64,000 bases of DNA from Euclidia mi (lineage: Eukaryota; Arthropoda; Insecta; Lepidoptera; Erebidae). Each line of letters starts with the position of its first letter. Within the stretch, counting starts at the first letter, position 1. A program made the position numbers and the translations under genes. Below, piece by piece: positions 45,552 through 56,700 of the stretch. The stretch spans positions 42,884,394-42,948,393 of the forward strand of contig OX123187.2 in the NCBI GenBank assembly GCA_944739405.2, read 5' to 3'. A model generated the notes under the pieces. It saw only the letters and a program-made list of their open reading frames with translations, had not been told where the DNA came from and searched no databases.

Positions 45552-47504
45552 TAGGTACATAAAATTATGAAATGAAGTCCTTGTCGTGTCTTGCCTGTCT
45601 GTATTCAATGAATGCCATAAACGCAAAAGCTACATAACAAATTTTGGTACGGGTTTCACCAATACGTAGTGTGATTGCTGAGAAAGATTTAAGTAGGTAC
45701 ATCATTTACGCCCGCGAAGTCTATTTATTATACTGTAAATCAGTCACTTCAAAATTCGATTATTATTTGAACTTTTAATAAAATGCCAACGATTATTTCT
45801 TAGTTGAATACATAATCGGAACACTATCGAATATTTTTTTGTAACATTTGCCCATCACTATCATATTATTTATTATGCAATATCTTGCTAATATCTAATA
45901 TATTTAAATGTGATGGAAACTGGATCTCGTTTCTTATAAGCAAAGGTTGTGACGAACAGTTGTTATTTAGTATTTACATATATAAGGTTAAATTTCAATG
46001 AAACATTAGTTGATATCCTTGAAAGAGATAATTAGATTTCATAAAAAATAATGAGGAATCTTATGTTATTGAATTATTTTCCGTACCTACTACTACTTTT
46101 CGTATATAATTCAACTAGACGTCGACTGCGTCAATTATACATAGGTATAAACCTTCCTCTTGAATCATTCTATCTATTAAAAAACCGCGTTGAAATTCCT
46201 TGCGTAATTTTTAAGATTTAAGCATACATAGGAACAGACAGACAGAAGACAGACTTCGTTTTATACTATGTACCTAGTGATAACAGAGCTAATATTATAA
46301 TTAAGTACATATCATGATTTTAATCGACTGCACATTTTGATCATGCATTTAAGATAGGGTTGCCACGTTTTTTTAAGCAAATATAGTACGTCCTACTTTT
46401 TGAGGTATGAAATAAAGTACATCTAAAAATAGAGCATTTTTATGTTTTGTATTTAGAATATGAACATCATACCACAATTATAATTTAGGCTCCATTTTTT
46501 TATATTAAATTGTTGACTAATATTGCTGTCCGAGACTCACGGCGCAAGCGGTAATTATGCGCTTGAACTTAGGCATGAAAACATTTGATTCTGGCTATGG
46601 GGAGTCCTTGAATATGCTGGCACTATCCTAAGCCATGAGGTCACGACATCACTATATAGATGGGTTAGAGAGCCACTCTGTGGAAAAGCTAATTATCTGT
46701 TAGAAGTTTTGGATGCAACCAGGATAACTGTAGAACGATCAGAGATTCTCAAAAGTTTTGTTTTATCGGTGAGCGTTAATTGTAATCGTATAAAAGGTAA
46801 AATAAAGTATTTTCGGGTACTCTATTGTTCTAATTAAGTATAAACTATGTTTGTCCGTATAATAACATACAAAATCTACTTTGTTATAAGGTGTGATACC
46901 TTAATTTTAGACCACTTACTACGACAACTAACAATGACATTTGGATGTTCCATCTGCTGTTTTTAATACAGTTTTGATGTCAATGTTGTGTGATTACAAT
47001 ATTACCAAAATACCGTATAAATTTTATTCAAGTTTTCGTGCAGTCTCGAGGTTACCTACTTAAGTTAATTTTGACATTTAACTTTATGAGATCAATATTA
47101 GATGGCTCTCAGCTTGATGATTGCAGAAACCTCTTGGCTTCTCTAGCCACTATCCTTGAATTCTTCCTCTTTCCTTTCTCTAGGCCGAGGCCTGACCGTG
47201 TTTGTTGTTTATGTAATGTAAAAATAACAACCATGTCTGAGCCCAGGCTATCATTTACCATCACGTGGGAATTTTGTTAATAAGAAACGAAATTAGGTTT
47301 AATATGTTTATTGTCTTTGGAGCATTCACAATTTTGAATAAAGACACTATAAAATAGTAAAGAATCTTTAGGTAAATCTTAAATATTTTCTTTTCGCATT
47401 ATTATTTTACCAACAGTTATAGTATATTATTTTATTTGGAGTGGATGTTGCGGTACTGCCGACAAAACTTTGCGTGATGCATAAATTATTGTATCAAGTT
47501 CGGG
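45552..47504. other. Gene-free stretch between D and E with repeat fragments
   Basis: Contains a minus-strand Helitron 5' piece at 46139-46281 (same as 955-1124) and a degraded family 2 SINE at 46520-46745 (GCTGTCCGAGACTCACGGCG, AGCCACTCTGTGGAAAAGC, GGATGCAACCAGGATAAC). No exon could be supported. Confidence 0.55.
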
Positions 47505-47510
47505 TTTATT
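47505..47510 (-). terminator. Poly(A) signal AATAAA, gene E
   Basis: About 72 bases after the stop codon at 47582 on the minus strand. Confidence 0.55.
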
Positions 47511-47581
47511 ATAAGCGGTTGGGTGTTTGTCTCCGGTGAAACAGAAAATATCCATAAAGAGCGGTTGTTGTATTAAAATAC

Positions 47582-48136
47582 CTACTCTTCCGGTATTCTA
47601 ATATCTATAAGATGTGAGATATCTTCATTTTCATCAGTAGATGTAGGTTTACTCTCATCATTTGGCTTGCTTTGACTCGGTTTATAATTATAACTGCCGG
47701 TAGGGTATGTAGGTTTAGTCCCATCATTGGGTTTGCTTTGACTTGGTTTATAATAATTATAACTGCCGGTAGGGTATGAAGGTTTATCTTGGTTCAAGTT
47801 TCCAGAGTTGCCTGCTGGATTACTATGATGTTCATAGTAAGGATTTATGTTTCCAGGATGGTTTCCGTGCTGACTGTTTGTCTGTTGCGGGACGTTAACG
47901 TGCATAACGGTGCTTTGTTGCGGCTTGTGAGGATTCTGGATTCCACCATAGTTGTTCGTGTATTGACCCGGTTTGTTTTGTGGACGTTTGTTGCCAGCAA
48001 CGCCATTTAGAAAACTGCTAGCTGTACCATGCACTTGATCATTAACGTTTTGCGCTGTATTTACGAAGTAGTTTAATAAACCTCCTTCACAAACCGCCAC
48101 CAATGTAATCACGATCAATAATAAGCAATACTTCAT
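47582..48136 (-). CDS. Gene E: small secreted Pro/Ser/Tyr-rich protein with IDIR tail
   Basis: Single exon, 184 residues. Signal MKYCLLLIVITLVAVCEG; family module GLLNYFVNTAQNVNDQVHGT (residues 19-38), the best match to D (FFNYAHNVNDKVH). The middle is Gln/Asn/His-rich. Residues about 120-165 hold two near-identical copies of a block YPTGSYNYxKPSQSKPND. It ends ENEDISHLIDIRIPEE, matching F (YIDIRIPERK). The upstream DNA (TATA, 25-bp palindrome) is shared with gene F, so E and F are the most recent pair. Two Cys, both in the signal peptide. Function unknown. Confidence 0.88.
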   Translation of the reverse strand: MKYCLLLIVITLVAVCEGGLLNYFVNTAQNVNDQVHGTASSFLNGVAGNKRPQNKPGQYTNNYGGIQNPHKPQQSTVMHVNVPQQTNSQHGNHPGNINPYYEHHSNPAGNSGNLNQDKPSYPTGSYNYYKPSQSKPNDGTKPTYPTGSYNYKPSQSKPNDESKPTSTDENEDISHLIDIRIPEE

Positions 48137-48230
48137 TTTTGATCAAAATATCTTATACACTTTCTCTTTATAGTAAGTATACGCTAACGGATGCAAAGTC
48201 TCAATGAATGTTTTCGAGATACCAGTGACG

Positions 48231-48239
48231 CTCTTATAC
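48231..48239 (-). promoter_or_regulatory. TATA box, gene E
   Basis: GTATAAGAG on the minus strand, ending 94 bases before the ATG. The same 9-mer, at the same distance from the palindrome, is found before gene F. Confidence 0.65.
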
Positions 48240-48248
48240 GGACTCGAA

Positions 48249-48273
48249 ATAACAGGACCTCAGATCCTGTTAT
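48249..48273. promoter_or_regulatory. 25-bp palindromic promoter element, gene E
   Basis: Arms ATAACAGGA and TCCTGTTAT enclose CCTCAGA (one mismatched pair in the whole palindrome). Nine bases separate it from the TATA box. It is the exact reverse complement of the gene F element. Probably a dimeric transcription-factor site; the factor is unknown. Confidence 0.7.
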
Positions 48274-48279
48274 GCGACA

Positions 48280-49500
48280 AAAGCGATCAACTGATAAGTA
48301 TCTAGTACAACGAAATCAGGCTACGTCGACCTACAAAATAATGTTATTCAAACTAAACCGTATGTTTTTGCACATATTATGTTAGTGTTATTATAGATAA
48401 AGGTGCTTTCACTTTTGTGGTTTGGAATCTCAATAATACTTAGGTAGGAGGAGTAATTTGTAGGCTGTCTGTCTGTCAAGACAATCTTCATCAGGCGCGG
48501 TTGAGGTAACAAATTACTAAATCGACGTGAGCAAAAGTTTCTAGAATGGAATCAAAACCTGTAGATAGAACAGTCACTTTCATAAAATTCGGCACCAGGA
48601 AAATACAAACTACTGAGAGGTTATACATATTAAATAACTAACCTGACTCAGATGTTTGCATCGAGCTAATGTGCGCGTATCAACTCGCACTTGGCAATTA
48701 TTTTTACAAATTCTTGGTATTGCTATCAAATGAACACATACTCGTATATTATGATATTATTTAAGAGAAATATTAAATATCAGTTAAAAAGATGGAACGT
48801 ATATCTTTTTACCACGCTTTTATTAAGTCGACATGTATGTAACTAACTATGTAATGGAGTCTAAGCTCCAAGATTATTTATTTTATGATTTTTACTCCAA
48901 ATTAACCATCTTCCAAGGATCGTAGCGTAATGAAAATTGGCAGCTGCATGTAGTTCTGATGACAATACAATAATATGGTACTGTCGAACTGATCTGATGA
49001 TGGAGCCGGAAGATGTGAACTGGAACTTCATGATGGAAAATCGTATCATAGCTGTTTTGGATTTCTTAGACAAGTCTTGTAATGAACTTTGACCATGATT
49101 AGGTTTCAAGGTCTCATGATGAAGCCGGAAGATAGGCACTGGCATTCCTTGATGGAATTTTGTATCATAGTCCTGTTTGCACTTGTGAGAAAGGCCACGT
49201 AATGGACTTTAAACACGATCAGGTTTCAAGGTTAATACAAACTAATTATATATTGTAGACCATGCAGTGGTGTACTTAGGGTCCCGTACTTTTGCCGCTG
49301 GCCAGGCGTACGAGGCCCTAAGTAGAGTAAAATCACTTAGTGGTTTCCAGATTGAATAGTTAGATTGTTCTAAGCTGACAGATAAAACACCATCCAATAA
49401 AGACTCACTGGCGGAGATGGAGAGGATGCGGGCTCATTCGCCTACTTAAAATAAATGTGTAATTAAATGGTAAAAATATTTCGTTATCAAAGACCAAAAA
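48280..49500. other. No gene seen
   Basis: Unique AT-rich DNA; short repeated phrases such as TGATGATGGAGCCGGAAGAT / TGATGAAGCCGGAAGATAGG (about 49000-49140) hint at an old tandem duplication. Confidence 0.45.
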
Positions 49501-49501
49501 G

Positions 49502-49892
49502 AATAAAATAAATTAATAGTTTAAAAAGCACTAGAAAAAACACGCTTTTATAAATGCACGTAAAAACAAAAAATACATTAGGTATGGATCGTTCAAGTTG
49601 TCTCTATTTCTGGGCTTCTTCTTCTTCGTGCTGCAACTCCAGTTAGAGCGCCAATTTTTGTAACCTGCTTCCCGTAACATCTGTTTCAGGAAAGACAAGA
49701 ACGTCTTTCCTGTTCCAGCGCCCCACGCTTTTACAATCAAATATTATAGTTAAAAGCACATAGTTTGTTTATTTGTAAGCTTCAGCCCAGAAATAGAAAC
49801 AACTTGAACGATCCATAATGTATTTTTTGTTTTACGTGCATTTATAAAAGCGTGCTTTTCTAGTGCTTTTTAAACTATTAATTTATTATAAT
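49502..49892. mobile_element. Fold-back element with about 105-bp inverted arms
   Basis: Arms 49502-49607 and 49785-49892 are near-perfect reverse complements (TTTAAAAAGCACTAGAAAA, TGGATCGTTCAAGTTGT). The about 175-bp spacer has an internal 11-bp inverted repeat CAGGAAAGACG. Minus-strand translation of the spacer gives VKAWGAGTGKTFLSFLKQML, which by itself resembles a Walker A loop, but the frame is too short to be a gene. Confidence 0.8.
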
Positions 49893-50394
49893 ATCTACTT
49901 TATCAAATTCTAGTGACGCTGCGGGGTCTACAGTTTCAACCGAGAGGTTTACACCACTTGCGATAGATTCAACCTTATCTGGCAGATGTATCTATCTATT
50001 GATTACCTTAAAACCAGATTTTTGCCGTATATCGGATATAAGGTGGGCCTTGATGGGACTAGGAAATCAAAACCTACCAACCCGTCGTTCTGGTTATACT
50101 TATATAAAAAGATAAGGTTCAGATTGTGTCTGACCAGAGATTGCAAAGGACATCCTGAGATTGGTAGGTCCAAAGTAAAATTCTTTGCTTAGGATTTTAT
50201 GAAAATATGGCTCAAAAAAGAAACTTTGTGGCCATACATATAAGCTGAATAAAATTGCAGTCAACCTGCTAACTTATAGTAAAACGAATCAAAAATATTC
50301 AGAGGTTATGTGTAACCTTAAAACACGTATATATATCGAAGCAAATCGATACCTACCGGTTTAAAAAATAAAGATGATATTTGTTTTGTAAGCT

Positions 50395-50400
50395 TTTATT
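50395..50400 (-). terminator. Poly(A) signal AATAAA, gene F
   Basis: About 109 bases after the gene F stop codon on the minus strand. Confidence 0.5.
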
Positions 50401-50508
50401 TCACTTTTAACTTCATTATCATTTGAACAGACACTTCATAGGTTTACATTAAAGCTACTCAATCTAAAAGCACTTTTAACCGCCGATGCTTAATCAGTGA
50501 TAAATATA

Positions 50509-51000
50509 TTAATTTTCCTTATGTAATTCATCAGTCACAATTTTATTCTTTAAATTTTTGCGCTCTGGTATTCTTATGTCGATATATGTTAATGCATCGT
50601 CATTTTCATCATTTGTAGCTTCAACATGCGGATGGCTTTGGCTAGGATCAGCATTGCCTGAAGAATCTGTAGGCTTGTCGTGACTCGAGGTTCCAATGTG
50701 CTCTACTGGCATGCTATGATGTTCATTATTAGTAGGTGCATTGCCAGGATAACTTTGTTCTAATACGTACTTGTTCTTTGCTTCTTCGTAATACTTGTTA
50801 ATCTGCAGAATGGTTATTTTATTCCACTTGCTGGGATTCTGGTCAACACCAGTTTCGTCCTTGTTTTGGCTTGGTATATCTAGTGCCGTATCGTATTCTT
50901 TCTCGTTGGCGTCTGGCGCTGTATTGATAATGACGTTTAATATCCCTCCATCACAAATTGTCACGACTGTTGTCACGAACAAAATCAAGCAAAACTTCAT
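50509..51000 (-). CDS. Gene F: small secreted protein, IDIR-tail family
   Basis: Single exon, 163 residues. Signal MKFCLILFVTTVVTICDG; family module GILNVIINTAPDANEKEYDT, with the usual VH replaced by EY. There is no tandem repeat; the body is polar (Asn, Lys, His, Ser). The acidic DENDDALTYIDIRIPERK carries the family motif but is followed by an extra 14-residue basic tail (NLKNKIVTDELHKEN), not seen in B, C or E. It is the shortest member and shows what the family looks like without repeat growth. The promoter matches that of gene E. Function unknown. Confidence 0.85.
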   Translation of the reverse strand: MKFCLILFVTTVVTICDGGILNVIINTAPDANEKEYDTALDIPSQNKDETGVDQNPSKWNKITILQINKYYEEAKNKYVLEQSYPGNAPTNNEHHSMPVEHIGTSSHDKPTDSSGNADPSQSHPHVEATNDENDDALTYIDIRIPERKNLKNKIVTDELHKEN

Positions 51001-51095
51001 TTTTGTTTCAAAGATAAGATGAATGCACTGACTTTTGTTTTAGATATGCGCTAACGGGTGCAGAGATCGAATAAACGCCCTCTTGTTGCGGGTCA

Positions 51096-51104
51096 CTCTT
51101 ATAC
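51096..51104 (-). promoter_or_regulatory. TATA box, gene F
   Basis: GTATAAGAG on the minus strand; 9 bases from the 25-bp palindrome core and 95 bases before the ATG, as in gene E. Confidence 0.65.
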
Positions 51105-51111
51105 GTACTCA

Positions 51112-51140
51112 AAATAACAGGATCTGAGGTCCTGTTATTT
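51112..51140. promoter_or_regulatory. 29-bp palindromic promoter element, gene F
   Basis: Perfect 11-bp arms AAATAACAGGA / TCCTGTTATTT around TCTGAGG. The inner 25 bases (51114-51138) are the reverse complement of the element before gene E. Confidence 0.7.
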
Positions 51141-51144
51141 GGAG

Positions 51145-52685
51145 TCCATTCAACCGAAAAAGCTACCGATTATTATAATATATCCACCAAGATTTGTCCG
51201 CAAGCAAAAAATATTTATTTTTTATCACAAAATAACTAAAAAATTGCTCATTTAACATGTTTTTGGTCCTTAAGTGCCTTATACGAAAACTTTTGCCACC
51301 ATATGCAAATACTTTAAGTATCTCCAATATCTTTATATTTCCGATCGCAATCCATGATATAGCATCATCGATATTATTATAGAATCTTCATAGAAAATTT
51401 AAAGGTAACGGTTCGATCTAGGATTTAGAAGTTTGGACACGTTGCACTCTGAAGGTCCAACAGGTCCCTTTCCAAGTGTTGGTTTTGTAAAAATGTAATC
51501 CGCTCTGTGGTTACCATAAAGGCTAAAGGTAAAATAAACTGGCGATGGGTGTTTTTGTAGTTACCTACTCGTTAAGTGGCAGAGGACCAGAGGTCGTTAA
51601 AGAGAGATTTTCATTATTTTGAGAGGTAGTAAAACTTTACTTTACCTACTAAGTATTTAATATATCTGTGCAATATGCAATCCCTTCGGAAAACTACGTC
51701 CATGTCGTTGGTTCAAACTATATATCAATTTTACACATCATCTTCGTCAACATTTGACGAACAAACTTACGATATCCATATTTTGTGATATAAAAGAACA
51801 CAAGAACACAGTCCAATAATTTGAGGAGACTAAACAGCGGGTGTCATTTTAAATAGATACCAACTTGAAATAACGTAGTTTTGGTAATTTGGCCAAAATT
51901 AAATGAATTTTATTTTAGAACTATACCGTTAGGTATTTGATTTTAATTCAAAATTATCAATTTTTGCGCCGCGTCCTCCACGGATTTTGAATGTTATTAC
52001 AGACATCTGAATCTTATTAGCTCTCAGCAGCTCTTGTCCACAAACAACTCCAACTACTTATTCAAACTCCATATTTTACTATGTACAAAATGGAGTGTTT
52101 AATTTGTATCATGAGATGGGATATTATATTTAACAGCTACGAATCCTAGTAATAAGTAACATTTGTCATATATCAAATTCCAAATACCTCATAATGTTCT
52201 AATAATCACGCACCTACTATCTACTATCTCTGCATCACCCTAGGTTGACTGGTAGAGAATACCTAAGGCATTAAGTCCGCCTATGTACCACATATTTTTT
52301 GTGCTGTGCAAAAGTTAAATAAATAAATAAATAAAAATCCTGTGTGAGTGCTTCCTTGACATTATGAATCTATGAAGTATCTCCTGTATCTTTCTGTCTA
52401 ATTCTGTCATGCCATAAAATATACTTCAACTTTTCTTGAAGCTTCTATTAATTCATTCGTTTCAGAAAAGTATAGGTATCTTGAATAAAATTCTTATGCT
52501 CAGTACCTATCAATGATATTGTAAGTAAAAAATTATAAGCATAATCTAATCTGATAGCAAATCACCGCACTAATAGGTACCGCGCTGCACTAGGCGGTAG
52601 GTAATTGTCAAAAAAAGGCAATTAGCGACTAAACTGAAATACCTAAGGCATGTCCCTATGTGTTTTACCAGTTAGTATAGCCTTG
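51145..52685. other. No gene seen; LINE tail
   Basis: Mostly unique AT-rich DNA. 52190-52330 is the 3' tail of a LINE (CACCCTAGGTTGACTGG, AAGTCCGCC, (TAAA)n), like 13140-13264. Confidence 0.5.
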
Positions 52686-52975
52686 CTGATTTCAGCATGA
52701 ATGGGCCGGCTCGACCGGGGAAGTACTACAGAAAATCGACGTAAAGTAACAGTACCTAAACTGTTGCGTTTCGTTCGGTGAGTGAGAGTGCCGGAGGCCC
52801 TATCCCCTATTCCTTCTCCCTCATCCCACTCCTCATCCTATCCCTTTTCCCAACCCAAAGGGGCGGCAACGCACTTGTGACTCCTGTGATGTTGCTTGTG
52901 TCCATGGGCGGCGGTAGTTGCTCACCATCAGGCAATCCCTCTGCTCGTTTGTCGCCTATTAACATAAAAAAAAAT
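52685..52975 (+). mobile_element. Dispersed repeat (GGCGGC type)
   Basis: GGCCGGCTCGACCGGGGAAG ... GTGTCCATGGGCGGCGGTAG; the reverse complement of the repeat at 13605-13918. An open frame (52778-52987) is shared with the copy at 62955 and is part of the repeat, not a gene. Confidence 0.75.
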
Positions 52976-53742
52976 GTCCGAAGATAGGCCTGTACAGGAA
53001 AGCCAGAATAGAAATAATTACTTACATTCATATTGCCTCTATGTGGCTTGTGGCTTGCAATTTAGTGAGGTACCATTAAGATATTAATACAAATTCTCAG
53101 TAGTAATACTTCTAAATATGGATGTTTCGAACGAAGTAGTCAAATTAGTCAATTTTAATGAAATTTCATAAATAATGTGTTTTTGCGGATGTTTTATGAA
53201 ATATGCACTAGTGACGTCATAACTTTTTGTGATCAAGTAAAGTTCTACTAATCAATAAATTGACAATAAGTCAATAACAATTGTAAAAAGGAGTTTAACT
53301 ATTATTGATGAATGAAACTAGCAATATTTTTGGTATGTTTTACTCATCATGTACCTATTTACAAAAAAAAAAAGAAGTATATAAGTATGTTTATCCATTG
53401 TCTAGTAGGTACCCATAGTACAAGCTTCTGCTTAGTTTGGGACTAGAGGGAATTAGATAAAAGAACTAATATAATTAATTTTACTTGCAGGAAACACGTG
53501 TATACATACATACACGTGCACATAAGCGCGGAAGTGCCGCCTCCTTGGGGTCAAATTGCGACATGAACTTCAGCATAAATAATCACATCAGCATTGATCG
53601 ATGCGAATGCAGATGCTGATGTTTAAAACAATGATTCCGTGAATACTGAAGCTGATATAATCTCAACAATCCTAGAAGCAATTCATTTAGAAAATCGTTA
53701 CACAATATCGTAAAAATAAAGACAATATTGCATTTAAAGTCC

Positions 53743-53748
53743 TTTATT
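53743..53748 (-). terminator. Poly(A) signal AATAAA, TULIP-like gene
   Basis: 27 bases after the stop codon (53775-53777) on the minus strand. Confidence 0.65.
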
Positions 53749-53774
53749 TAAAGTCCAAAATTGATCAGTTATTC

Positions 53775-56700
53775 CTATTCAAGCATGAGTAAGATCTCGT
53801 TGATGTACTGTATAATTGTGTCGCTGTAAGTAGCGGTCAGGTATTTGCTGAAGCGGTTCAAGTAGTCTGCTAGCAGGTCTTCCACCAACGCGCTGATGAT
53901 GTCATCTATATTGTGGTCGAACTCGGTACGCAACTGTGAACACATACATACATACAATCACACCTGTGTCCTGGAGGGGTAAGCAGAGACTACGGAATGA
54001 CTTTTACAACGATCCTGACATATCTCTCTTGCTTCATTCACTCCCACCAAATTCCTCATGCATGCTCTTCCGTTCAGGGTACTTCTAACCTGTCTGTTTT
54101 TAGGATGTCTCCAATCTGGTCTGAGAACGTCCGACATAGAATCACACCTGTGTTCCGGAGGGGTAAGCAGAGACTACGGAATGCCTTTTACAACGATCCT
54201 GACATATCTCTCTTGCTTCATTCACTCCCACCAAATTCCTCATGCATGCTCTTCCGTTCAGGGTACTTCTAACCTGTCTGTTTTTAGGATGTCTCCAATC
54301 TGGTCTGAGAACGTCCGACATAGAATCACACCTGTGTTCCGGAGGGGTAAGCAGAGACTACGGAATGCCTTTTACAACGATCCTGACATATCTCTCTTGC
54401 TTCATTCACTCCCACCAAATTCCTCATGCATGCTCTTCCGTTCAGGGTACTTCTAACCTGTCTGTTTTTAGGATGTCTCCAATCTGGTCTGAGAACGTCC
54501 GACATAGAATCACACCTGTGTTCCGGAGGGGTAAGCAGAGACTACGGAATGCCTTTTACAACGATCCTGACATATCTCTCTTGCTTCATTCACTCCCACC
54601 AAATTCCTCATGCATGCTCTTCCGTTCAGGGTACTTCTAACCTGTCTGTTTTTAGGATGTCTCCAATCTGGTCAGAGAACGTCCGCCTAGCTTTTCCCTT
54701 TCGTCCTGCCCCATGAACACGAACAACTGTAAGGTAAGTTATGTTTCTGGGGACTGTGACAGATCCTGCTTATTTGGCTTCGAAGTTATCTTGGCAGGTT
54801 TTTCGCAAGGGAAACAATCGTTTATAGGAGGACTGAGTTGCTTTTGATGAAACCTGTGCCTCTTGGTCTCTTACCTGGAAGCGCCCCTGACTGATTATGT
54901 GTGGACTATGAAAGTATAAAAATAGCAGGTATTATGCACAAATGTACATATTTATAATCATGCACACCCATATGTTCATGAAGGGTTATTCAATATTTTT
55001 CACCAGTAGGTAACCTATGTTTTACTTTTAGCCAAAGTTATTTTTTTTATTATATAGCATTGTGGGCATGAACGAATACCGCGAGAAACCTGTATCGAGC
55101 TAAGCATCTTATGAGCACTTACTAATCTTAGCTAGTGCAACACCTTCTAGTATCTTTATTGTAAACTATAGTCGTATTTTTAATTAGACGAAGCCAACTG
55201 ACAGTAGCTAATGTCACTTTGTAAAATAATGTTGTCATATTTAAAGCAATAGTGATGCGTTTAGTTCTCGTTCAATCAGATGAACGAACAATGAGTGTGA
55301 ATAGTTAATCATTTCAAACTATAAAAAATATTATTTCTATTTTACAATAAAAGTGCTCTGATATAAGTTACTAATAGTTATGTAAGTAGTTACATCAGTT
55401 TATTGACGGCAATGAGAGTACTGAGAAGTAGGTATGTGTGGTGTATCTTTGACCGACAGAGTAAAGAATTGTGTGATAAGAGAGTGGTGTGGGGTAAAAG
55501 AAGATGTAGTGACAAGCATCGAGAATGGCATGTTAAGATGGTTTGGGCACATGGAGAGGATGGATGGCGAAATACTGAAAAAGAAGATCTATAAGGCAAG
55601 TGTGAATGGGACAGGACGAAGGGGAAGACCTAGGTGGACGTTCTCTGATCAGATTGGAGACATCCTTAAAACAGGATAGGTCAGAAGTACCCTTAACAAA
55701 AGAGCATGCATGAGAAACTTGATGGGAATTAATGAATTGACGGCTTATTACAAAGCGCGGCGCGCGTCGGTCGCCATTTTGTTTGTTATTCATTCGGCTT
55801 CTAACCTCTGGTCTGATAGCAAGAAGGTTTTTCTGCGCTCACGCTGTTTAGTATTTAGTTATTGTTTTTGTTAAGTTTTGCGTTACGTTGTGTTTGTGGT
55901 AATTGTTGTGTTTATTTGTTGCTATATTGTTTCGTACACATGTATGTTGTGGACGAGATGGCAGCGCAGTATGGGATAATTGTTTTACGTCTGCCTCCAT
56001 ACCACTGTGAGCTCAATTCCATTGAGTTCGCAGGGCGCAGGCTAAAGGATATGTTGCAAGAAATAACAAAACCTTCTAAATGACAGAAGTAACAAAACTT
56101 TTTGAAGTAGGACTTCAACATATCACTCCTGAAAAATGGAGTAGCTGCGTGTCTCATATAATTAAAGAAGAAGACAAAATGTATGGTCTCGACCACATGA
56201 TCGACAATGTTTCAGACAGATTTATAATTAATGTCACCGCAAGCGATAGTGATGTTTTTTTTATCTGATGATGAATAAAAGCAAATTATGTAGTAAGCGA
56301 TGTTTTTATTTTCATAACCTACCTATAAATTGTTATATTTTATACATCTATGTTTCAACTACATGATGTATTGAAAATAGGACAGTCTTACAAGTTTCCT
56401 CGCAATGTTTTCCTTAATGTTTAAAACACTCGGTATTCAGTATAGGAAAATACTATAGGAACATAGTCTTCGAAAACTCGAACACCGTACCCGATATCGG
56501 CCGTTCGGCACACTAACTATTCACTAGACAATCGATGCAATTTCATTCATTCAAGAGTTTTATCAATCTTTCACTTTGTCACATCACTATTTTTATTTCA
56601 TCATAAACTGACAACACAGTAAACGTCAGTTGACTTCGTTTAATAAAAAATACGACTATAGAAGGTATTTCTTTAACTTGTGGTATCTTTTCAGGTCATA

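Noticed and set aside
49531..49740. P-loop ATPase gene
   Set aside because: Only about 30 residues resemble a helicase and they lie in the spacer of a fold-back element; too short to annotate as coding.
53997..54716. Four long overlapping open frames with identical 132-residue translations
   Set aside because: They are phases of the 184-bp tandem array (184 is not divisible by 3) derived from the antisense of a LINE end; no independent coding signal.
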